From: JARROD01 sp037384225
GTDB lineage: Bacteria; Pseudomonadota; Gammaproteobacteria; Pseudomonadales; Cellvibrionaceae
Direction of reading: 5' to 3'
Assembly (NCBI GenBank): GCA_037384225.1
Contig: JARROD010000041.1
Span: 1 to 16,372 of the forward strand
DNA length: 16,372 bases
Every line of letters begins with the position of its first letter. The stretch's first letter is position 1. The notes below the pieces were generated by a model that did no database searches, was not told the origin of the DNA, and was given only the letters and a program-made list of their open reading frames with translations. The position numbers were made by a program, and so were the translations under genes. Shown here one piece after another: positions 1-8,481 of this stretch.

Positions 1-120
1 AATGTGCAGATGACAGTGACGCTGATCGCGCCGATTGCGATGGAAGAGGGGCTGCGCTTTGCGATCCGCGAAGGTGGCCGGACTGTGGGCGCCGGTGTCG
101 TTGCCAAAATCATTGAGTAG
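1..120 (+). CDS. tuf: Elongation factor Tu, C-terminal end (partial, 5' end outside window)
   Basis: The first 39 codons read in frame to a TAG stop and match the last beta-barrel domain (domain III) of EF-Tu, with the typical ending LRFAIREGGRTVGAGVVAKI followed by IE. EF-Tu is the GTPase that carries aminoacyl-tRNA to the ribosomal A site. Because tRNA-Trp, secE and nusG follow, this is the copy called tufB in Pseudomonas-type genomes; a second tuf copy starts at the other end of the window. The start and the GTPase domain lie upstream of the window, so completeness cannot be judged. Family identity is certain; the A/B naming is by position only. Confidence 0.97.
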   Translation, partial: NVQMTVTLIAPIAMEEGLRFAIREGGRTVGAGVVAKIIE

Positions 121-122
121 TA

Positions 123-204
123 ACTGACAGATTATAAGTTGCAGTGTCAGTCAATGAGTGGATATTCTAAAAGATTATAAAAACGTAGCATATCCACTGA
201 TTGA
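123..204 (+). repeat. Two tandem inverted repeats between tuf and tRNA-Trp
   Basis: The first inverted repeat has 7-base arms, ACTGACA (123-129) and TGTCAGT (145-151). The second has 15-base arms (151-165 and 190-204) that pair except for one central G/G mismatch, with a 24-base loop. The 9-mer AGATTATAA occurs in both loop regions (129-137, where it begins on the last base of the arm, and 172-180). A short TTTT run (207-210) lies between the second arm and the tRNA. They could be a weak tuf terminator, processing signals for a tuf-tRNA transcript, or an operator around an AT-rich -10-like TATAAA at 176-181. No good -35 box goes with that hexamer; TTGCAG (139-144) with TATTCT (163-168) at 18-base spacing is a weak alternative. 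The pairings are seen directly; the function is inference. Confidence 0.5.
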
Positions 205-210
205 AGTTTT

Positions 211-286
211 AGGCCAGTAGTTCAATTGGTAGAGCACCGGTCTCCAAAACCGGCTGTTGGGGGTTCGAGTCCCTCCTGGCCTGCCA
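211..286 (+). tRNA. trnW: tRNA-Trp (anticodon CCA)
   Basis: A complete 76-base tRNA with encoded CCA tail (284-286). The acceptor stem AGGCCAG (211-217) pairs fully with CTGGCCT (276-282), followed by discriminator G283. The anticodon stem is CCGGT (237-241) with ACCGG (249-253) around the loop CTCCAAA, giving anticodon CCA at 244-246, which reads UGG as tryptophan. The T arm has TTCGAGT in its loop and one G-U pair (260 with 274). The body is very close to E. coli tRNA-Trp as I remember it. It lies between tuf and secE, 25 bases before the secE start, so it is probably cut from a longer transcript. Confidence in type and specificity is very high. Confidence 0.98.
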
Positions 287-311
287 ATTTCGTTGAGGAA
301 AGCATCAATTT

Positions 312-680
312 ATGAATGCTAAAGCCGAAGCCCCAAGCTTTCGTCTGGATGGCTTAAAGTGGCTGATCGTCGTTGTACTGGTAGCAGCCGGCGTTATAGG
401 GAACTCTTATTTTTCGGAAGTTTCAATTCTCTACCGTGTTCTGGGTTTGGTTGGGCTGGGGCTCGCCGCCGCCCTCATTGCGGTTAACACGGCTAAGGGA
501 TTTGTTTTCTGGGATCTGCTCAAAGAGGCGCAAAAAGAAATTCGCAAAGTGGTCTGGCCTACGAGGCAAGAGACTACACAGACTACGTTGATAGTCGTTG
601 CAGTGGTTTTATTAATGGCGCTTTTGCTTTGGTTGCTGGACACCTTTTTAGGCTGGCTGGCATCTCTGATTATCGGCTAG
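312..680 (+). CDS. secE: Preprotein translocase subunit SecE
   Basis: SecE is the clamp-like subunit of the SecYEG channel that moves unfolded proteins across or into the inner membrane. The 122-residue product has three hydrophobic stretches at about residues 16-34, 41-59 and 92-119, as in the three-helix SecE of Enterobacteria and Pseudomonas (E. coli 127 residues). Between helices 2 and 3 is the conserved amphipathic cytoplasmic helix, with KEIRKVVWPTRQET at about residues 75-88; the WPTR motif is diagnostic. The ATG at 312 has a GAGGAA Shine-Dalgarno (295-300), somewhat far upstream. nusG follows after 10 bases, so the two are surely co-transcribed, as in most bacteria. Nothing is missing or unusual. 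Confidence 0.97.
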   Translation: MNAKAEAPSFRLDGLKWLIVVVLVAAGVIGNSYFSEVSILYRVLGLVGLGLAAALIAVNTAKGFVFWDLLKEAQKEIRKVVWPTRQETTQTTLIVVAVVLLMALLLWLLDTFLGWLASLIIG

Positions 681-690
681 AGGTGAAAGC

Positions 691-1224
691 ATGGCTAAAC
701 GGTGGTATGTGGTTCACGCCTATTCGGGCTATGAAAAAAAGGTTGCTACTGCGCTGAAAGAGCGGGTCGAGTTGCACAGCATGCAGGACCTGTTTGGCGA
801 AATCCTGGTGCCGACAGAAGAAGTGGTCGAAATGCGAGGTGGTCAAAAACGCCGCTCCGAACGCAAATTCTTTCCCGGTTATGTCCTGGTGCAAATGGAG
901 CTCAATGACGACTCTTGGCACTTGGTGAAAGATACTCCCAGGGTTATGGGGTTTATTGGCGGCAAGGCGGACAAACCAGCCCCGATTACGGAGAAAGAGG
1001 CCCAGGCGATCCTACAGCGAGTAGATGATTCGGTTGAAAAGCCCAAGCCAAAAACCATTTTCGAACCTGGGGAAATGGTCCGTGTTATCGATGGACCCTT
1101 TAACGATTTCAACGGCGTGGTAGAAGAAGTCAACTATGAGAAAAACAAGCTGCAGGTGGCAGTTCTGATTTTCGGTCGTTCCACGCCGGTGGAACTGGAG
1201 TTCAGCCAGGTCGAAAAATCCTAG
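691..1224 (+). CDS. nusG: Transcription termination/antitermination factor NusG
   Basis: NusG binds the RNA polymerase clamp, suppresses pausing, and links polymerase to Rho or to ribosomal protein S10. The 177-residue product (E. coli 181) begins with the NGN domain, MAKRWYVVHAYSGYEKKVA, and contains the FFPGYVLVQM strand near residues 60-69. A linker follows, then a KOW domain from about residue 124 (FEPGEMVRVIDGPFNDFNG). The ATG at 691 is preceded by AGGTGA (681-686), which directly follows the secE stop, suggesting translational coupling. The gene is followed by a 265-base spacer, so rplK probably also has its own signals. Full-length, no oddities. Confidence 0.97.
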   Translation: MAKRWYVVHAYSGYEKKVATALKERVELHSMQDLFGEILVPTEEVVEMRGGQKRRSERKFFPGYVLVQMELNDDSWHLVKDTPRVMGFIGGKADKPAPITEKEAQAILQRVDDSVEKPKPKTIFEPGEMVRVIDGPFNDFNGVVEEVNYEKNKLQVAVLIFGRSTPVELEFSQVEKS

Positions 1225-1329
1225 CGGGATAATCTACAGGAAGGCTACCCTGTGATTGACCATAGTTGTGATTTTAGTAACCGTTAAAAAGACAGTTAAA
1301 CATTGGCAGGTAGCATACGCATTATTCTA

Positions 1330-1360
1330 GCCTTCTTCTGTTAAGTAAACAGAGGAGGGC
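1330..1360 (+). terminator. 13-bp stem-loop after nusG (weak terminator or processing site)
   Basis: Bases 1330-1342 pair with 1348-1360 around the 5-base loop AAGTA: a continuous 13-bp stem including two G-U pairs. It is followed by GTTTGTGT rather than a clean T run, so it may be a weak terminator, an attenuator or an RNase III cleavage site. It separates secE-nusG from the L11 operon. The hairpin is seen in the sequence; the role is inferred from its position. Confidence 0.45.
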
Positions 1361-1404
1361 GTTTGTGTCTCTAAAAGGCGCCGTGATAGAAAAGCGACTT
1401 TTAT

Positions 1405-1489
1405 GAGAGAAGGGGAGCCAGTGACAAGGCAAGTGGAAAAAGCCAATGCCTTTGAGGCGCTAATTACCCAAATACGGGAGTAAAAAAGT
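1405..1489 (+). promoter_or_regulatory. Leader of rplK; candidate L1 autoregulatory site
   Basis: L1 is known in E. coli to repress translation of the L11-L1 mRNA by binding near the rplK start. Here, just upstream of rplK, an irregular hairpin can form at 1425-1454: CAAGGC pairs with GCC-T-TTG (one bulged base), then an asymmetric internal loop (AAG against AT), then TGG with CCA around AAAAAG. A helix with an asymmetric loop is the kind of target L1 uses, but I could not match it base by base to a known L1 site. The rplK Shine-Dalgarno is ACGGGAG (about 1475-1481). No convincing promoter was found in 1225-1404; TATTCT at 1323-1328 has no good -35 partner. Confidence 0.35.
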
Positions 1490-1921
1490 ATGGCAAAAAA
1501 AGTTGAAGCTTATATTAAGCTGCAGGTGGCCGCCGGTCAGGCAAACCCAAGTCCGCCTGTGGGGCCGGCTCTGGGTCAGCGCGGTGTGAATATCATGGAG
1601 TTCTGTAAAGCGTTTAACGCCCAGACTCAAGGTATCGAGCCGGGCGCACCGGTGCCGGTAGTGATCAGTGTCTACAGTGATCGCAGCTTTACCTTTACCA
1701 TGAAAACGCCACCTGCGTCTTTCCTGTTAAAAAAGGCAGCAGGCATCAAAAAGGGCAGTGGTCGTCCCAATACAGAAAAAGTCGGTAAAGTAACCCGCGC
1801 TCAACTGGAAGAGATCGCTGAGACAAAGCTGCCCGACTTGACCGCATCCGATATGGAAGCGGCGGTGCGCTCAATCGCCGGCTCCGCTCGGGCCATGGGG
1901 CTTGAGACGGAGGGGGTGTAA
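1490..1921 (+). CDS. rplK: 50S ribosomal protein L11
   Basis: L11 binds the GTPase-associated centre of 23S rRNA at the base of the L7/L12 stalk and is needed for RelA activation by uncharged tRNA. The 143-residue product (E. coli 142) has the N-terminal domain with the proline-rich segment NPSPPVGPALGQRGVNIMEF (about residues 19-38), the switch region used by release factors and thiopeptides. The C-terminal rRNA-binding domain starts with TFTMKTPPASFLLKKAAG (about residues 68-85). The MAKK start is the usual one. The stop at 1919-1921 lies one base before the rplA start, and the rplA ribosome binding site is inside the end of rplK. Confidence 0.98.
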   Translation: MAKKVEAYIKLQVAAGQANPSPPVGPALGQRGVNIMEFCKAFNAQTQGIEPGAPVPVVISVYSDRSFTFTMKTPPASFLLKKAAGIKKGSGRPNTEKVGKVTRAQLEEIAETKLPDLTASDMEAAVRSIAGSARAMGLETEGV

Positions 1922-1922
1922 C

Positions 1923-2618
1923 ATGGCTAAATTATCCAAACGTCAGCGCAGTATTAGAGAAAAGATCGACCGTGCCAAGCTGTACAGCATAGATGAAGCG
2001 GTGTCTCTGCTGAAAGAGTTGTCCAGTGTTAAATTTGCCGAATCGGTCGACGCCGCTATTAACCTGGGAATAGATCCGCGTAAATCGGATCAGGTCGTGC
2101 GAGGTGCTACCACACTGCCTCACGGTACAGGCAAAGAGGTACGGGTAGCCGTATTCACACAGGGTGCCAACGCCGATGCGGCCAAAGAGGCCGGCGCGGA
2201 TGTAGTGGGCATGGAAGATCTCGCCGAACAGGTCAAGGCCGGTAATCTGGAATTTGACGTGGTGATTGCCGACCCTGCAGCTATGCGGGTGGTGGGGCAG
2301 TTGGGCCAAATTCTCGGCCCTCGCGGACTGATGCCGAACCCGAAAACAGGCACCGTAACGCCGGATGTTGCTACGGCCGTGCAGAATGCCAAAGCCGGAC
2401 AGGTACGTTTCCGGGCTGACAAAGGCGGCATTATTCACGGCGGGATCGGTAAATTATCCTTCGACGCTAAGACGATCAAGGAAAACCTGGAAGCGCTGGT
2501 AATCGATTTGAAAAAAGCCAAGCCTGCTTCTGCCAAAGGGATATATCTGAAAAAGATCTCTTTGAGCACTACAATGGGGCCGGGGTTGTCAATAGATCAG
2601 GCCAGTCTGGAAATTTAA
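1923..2618 (+). CDS. rplA: 50S ribosomal protein L1
   Basis: L1 forms the mobile stalk at the ribosomal E site and is the translational repressor of its own operon. I place the start at the ATG of 1923, giving 231 residues (E. coli 234) beginning MAKLSKRQRSIREKIDRAKL. An in-frame start 21 bases upstream would add seven residues not typical of the family and would overlap the rplK end. The strong GGAGGG (1909-1914) sits 8 bases before the chosen ATG. Family features include FAESVDAAINLGIDPRKSDQ near residue 40, and the rRNA-contact segment GPRGLMPNPKTGTVT near residues 133-147. The product is complete. The rplA stop is followed by a 349-base leader before rplJ. Confidence 0.97.
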   Translation: MAKLSKRQRSIREKIDRAKLYSIDEAVSLLKELSSVKFAESVDAAINLGIDPRKSDQVVRGATTLPHGTGKEVRVAVFTQGANADAAKEAGADVVGMEDLAEQVKAGNLEFDVVIADPAAMRVVGQLGQILGPRGLMPNPKTGTVTPDVATAVQNAKAGQVRFRADKGGIIHGGIGKLSFDAKTIKENLEALVIDLKKAKPASAKGIYLKKISLSTTMGPGLSIDQASLEI

Positions 2619-2967
2619 TAAGTCTAAAGCAGACTTTTCCGGACCGTGGGAAACTTTGGGGTCTGTGTCGATAAGGTGGCATGCCGCCCATCGATATGGG
2701 CCGTCAAAGACCGTAGGCGCGAAAGGGATATTCGCTTAATGAAGTCCTCGGAGAGAAGTATCGAGCCTACGCAGACGGTGAGACCCGATTCAGTTTTATA
2801 CAGAGCTGGATTTGATCACCGAAAACGCTTTTACACAGCAATTGAATTTCCGGTAACTGGGATTGCGCTGAGTAAGAGTTGAAGTAAACGATTAGTCGAG
2901 CCCGGCTTCATCAATGACAAAAGCCGATGGTAATTGGCAAGGCTAGTCAAATCCAGGAGAAAATTTC
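2619..2967 (+). promoter_or_regulatory. rplA-rplJ intergenic leader region (349 bases)
   Basis: The region holds no credible gene. Just after the rplA stop is a small hairpin (AAGTCT 2620-2625 with AGACTT 2631-2636, then TT). An alternative fold pairs CAGAC (2630-2634) with GTCTG (2661-2665) and TTTCC (2636-2640) with GGAAA (2649-2653). Next come a GCCCAT/ATGGGC hairpin (2686-2701) and the L10 leader proper, listed separately. Bases 2782-2950 connect that structure to the rplJ ribosome binding site and presumably take part in the translational switch. The rplJ Shine-Dalgarno is AGGAGA at 2955-2960. I found no strong sigma-70 promoter. Confidence 0.7.
2686..2781 (+). promoter_or_regulatory. 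L10 leader RNA (binding site for L10-(L7/L12)4)
   Basis: In Gammaproteobacteria the L10-L12 complex represses rplJL translation by binding a conserved mRNA leader. The elements are visible here. A basal stem pairs CCGTC (2701-2705) with GACGG (2774-2778). The conserved AAAGAC element (2706-2711) lies opposite the CA step in a kink-turn-like internal loop. A second stem pairs CGTAGGC (2712-2718) with GCCTACG (2765-2771). An apical hairpin pairs GCGAA (2719-2723) with TTCGC (2731-2735), followed by TTAAT as in E. coli. A GCCCAT-CGAT-ATGGGC hairpin (2686-2701) adjoins the 5' side. The 3' joining arm (about 2741-2764) is longer than I recall in E. coli. Confidence 0.85.
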
Positions 2968-3498
2968 GTGGCATTAGGACTCGAAGACAAAAAAGCGATT
3001 GTCGCTGACGTTAACGAGACTGCGAACAATGCTTTGTCACTGGTGATCGCCGACGCGCGCGGCGTGAACGTGACAGATATGACCGCGCTGCGCAAGCTGG
3101 CACGTGAAAACAAGGTTGACCTGCGTGTGGTTCGCAACACTTTAGCGAAACGCGCTTTTGAGGGCACCGAATTTGAATGTGTCAGCGATGTGCTGGTAGG
3201 GCCTTCGCTGTTTGGATTCTCAATGGAGGATCCGGGTGCGGCGGCTCGTCTTTTCAAAGACTTTGCCAAAGCAAACGCAAACTTTGAAGTCAAGGGACTG
3301 TCTGTCGGTGGCAAAAAACTTGAAGCGGCGCAAATTGATGCACTGGCTAAATTGCCGACGCTGGAACAGGCGTTGGGCATGCTGGCCAATGTAACTCTTG
3401 CACCGGTTACCAAGTTGGTTCGTACCTTTAACGAAGTACCGAGCAAGATTACTCGCGTTGTTGCGGCTGTTCGTGATCAAAAGAAAGACGCTGCTTAG
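2968..3498 (+). CDS. rplJ: 50S ribosomal protein L10
   Basis: L10 anchors the L7/L12 dimers on the large subunit and, bound to L12, represses its own mRNA. The gene starts with GTG at 2968, 7 bases after AGGAGA (2955-2960). The 176-residue product is a little longer than E. coli L10 (165). The N-terminal rRNA-binding domain is typical (MALGLEDKKAIVADVNE, then VRNTLAKRAFEGTEFE near residues 56-71). The C-terminal helix that docks L12 dimers lies in the last third (LPTLEQALGMLANVTLAPVT, about residues 129-148), and the tail ends in KKDAA. It is preceded by the L10 leader and followed by rplL after 77 bases. GTG plus the structured leader fits tightly controlled translation. Confidence 0.97.
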   Translation: MALGLEDKKAIVADVNETANNALSLVIADARGVNVTDMTALRKLARENKVDLRVVRNTLAKRAFEGTEFECVSDVLVGPSLFGFSMEDPGAAARLFKDFAKANANFEVKGLSVGGKKLEAAQIDALAKLPTLEQALGMLANVTLAPVTKLVRTFNEVPSKITRVVAAVRDQKKDAA

Positions 3499-3520
3499 AA
3501 ATCAGCGGTTTCGAGACGTT

Positions 3521-3543
3521 CGTGGTCTGACATCAGAACCACG
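3521..3543 (+). other. Stem-loop between rplJ and rplL
   Basis: CGTGGT (3521-3526) pairs with ACCACG (3538-3543). Inside, CTG (3527-3529) pairs with CAG (3534-3536) around the tetraloop ACAT, leaving A3537 bulged. A CCTTTTTAT stretch follows ten bases later and abuts the rplL ribosome binding site. L12 is made in about fourfold excess over L10, so a structure here could affect mRNA processing or rplL initiation; that role is inference. It is too far from the T run to be a classic terminator. Confidence 0.5.
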
Positions 3544-3575
3544 GTAGTTAACCTTTTTATCTGGAGATTTGAGTC

Positions 3576-3953
3576 ATGGCTCTGTCTAAAGACGATATTT
3601 TAAATGCAATTGCTGAAATGTCCGTAATGGACGTTGTTGAACTGGTTGAAGCAATGGAAGAGAAGTTTGGCGTTTCCGCTCAGGCTGCTGTTGCCGTTGC
3701 TGCTGCCCCTGCTGCAGATGGCGATGCCGCTGCTGAAGAGCAGACAGAATTCGATGTGGTTCTGAACGCTGCCGGCGACAAGAAGGTCAATGTCATCAAA
3801 GCTGTTCGCGCACTGACAGGTCTCGGTCTGAAAGAAGCCAAAGAGTTGGTGGACAACGCTCCCAAGCCTGTGAAAGAAGGTGTTTCCAAAGAGGACGCGG
3901 AAGAGGCCAAGAAACAGCTTGAAGAAGCTGGCGCTGCAGTAGAGGTTAAGTAA
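3576..3953 (+). CDS. rplL: 50S ribosomal protein L7/L12
   Basis: L7/L12 is the multi-copy stalk protein that recruits translational GTPases. The 125-residue acidic product (E. coli 121) shows the three standard parts. An N-terminal dimerisation helix pair spans about residues 1-33 (ALSKDDILNAIAEMSVMDVVELVEAMEEKF). An alanine-rich flexible hinge covers about 36-55, with runs such as AVAVAAAPAADGDAAAEE. The globular C-terminal domain starts at TEFDVVLNAAGDKKVNVIKAVR and carries the factor-binding segment GLGLKEAKELVD. The ATG at 3576 follows TGGAGA (3562-3567). It is the last r-protein gene before the attenuator and rpoB. Confidence 0.98.
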   Translation: MALSKDDILNAIAEMSVMDVVELVEAMEEKFGVSAQAAVAVAAAPAADGDAAAEEQTEFDVVLNAAGDKKVNVIKAVRALTGLGLKEAKELVDNAPKPVKEGVSKEDAEEAKKQLEEAGAAVEVK

Positions 3954-4040
3954 TAGTCTCGGTTGAGTTGAGGTTATTTAACTGAGTGTTAGTTGACCGC
4001 GCTTTGCGCAACTTCATAAGCCCGGTTTAGGTTGGGCTTG

Positions 4041-4075
4041 AGGCTGGTGGGTGATATTGACCTGCCGGCCTTTTT
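4041..4075 (+). terminator. Intrinsic terminator acting as attenuator before rpoB
   Basis: Bases 4041-4052 pair along all 12 positions with 4060-4071 around the loop GATATTG. Nine pairs are Watson-Crick and three are G-U. A TTTTT run starts at the last stem base (4071-4075). This is a textbook Rho-independent terminator. Because rpoB and rpoC lie downstream with no strong promoter between, it probably stops only part of the transcripts, as the known rplL-rpoB attenuator of E. coli does, setting polymerase subunits below r-protein output. The structure is seen; partial read-through is inferred from position. Confidence 0.8.
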
Positions 4076-4099
4076 CCGTTTGCGGCTGACGGCAAAGCT

Positions 4100-4130
4100 T
4101 TGAGCTAGTGTAAAGCCGAAGTGGTGTAAT
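4100..4130 (+). promoter_or_regulatory. Weak candidate promoter for rpoB
   Basis: TTGAGC (4100-4105) and TGTAAT (4125-4130) are separated by 19 bases, with an extended -10 TG at 4122-4123. The hexamers score moderately but the spacing is long. It lies just after the attenuator and could supply extra rpoBC transcription. This is a low-confidence call from motif inspection only. Confidence 0.22.
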
Positions 4131-4380
4131 CGACAATACTGCGGCGTGGTTATCCACGTATTTCGAGTGCTTAACGCGTCTGGGTAATTGCGGTAGTCGT
4201 ATTATTGCTTATTGGTCATCGATATTCGATGGTATCGGCACCGACAGATTGCCCAAGTAACGTTACTGTAGTGCTAAATAGCTTTGCTGAAAAGTGGTTT
4301 CGACTATTTATGAGCAGCGACAGCTATATGGTACTTAAAACTGCTAAAAAGTTCCTACGTGAACAAGCTGGGGATTACTA

Positions 4381-8463
<4,083 letters not shown>

Positions 8464-8481
8464 TCCTTTTAGGAGGCTACC

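Larger units (their letters stand above)
3954..4380 (+). promoter_or_regulatory. rplL-rpoB intergenic region (427 bases): attenuator and structured rpoB leader
   Basis: No gene is visible. Besides the terminator-like hairpin (listed separately), other pairings are GCGC-TTT-GCGC at 3999-4009, AAGCCC with GGGCTT just upstream of the attenuator (about 4018-4039), CGTGG-TTAT-CCACG at 4145-4158, and CATCGA-TAT-TCGATG near 4218-4232. There is also a 12-base palindrome AGTAACGTTACT (4256-4267) and a TAAATAG/CTATTTA inverted repeat (4275-4281 and 4304-4310). In E. coli this region has a partial terminator and an RNase III site; the equivalent cleavage site cannot be fixed here. The rpoB ribosome binding site is GGGGA (4370-4374). 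Confidence 0.65.

Noticed and set aside
1256..1283. TTGACC at 1256-1261 as a -35 box of an L11-operon promoter
   Set aside because: At 16-18 base spacing the partner hexamer (TAACCG or neighbours) is too far from the -10 consensus to support a call.
1902..1922. Upstream in-frame start for rplA adding seven residues
   Set aside because: It overlaps rplK and lies before the strong GGAGGG; L1 proteins start at MAKLSKR, which matches the ATG at 1923.
2646..2882. Open frame of 78 codons between rplA and rplJ
   Set aside because: It runs across the L10 leader helices, has no convincing ribosome binding site, and its translation resembles no protein I know. The conserved RNA explains the sequence.
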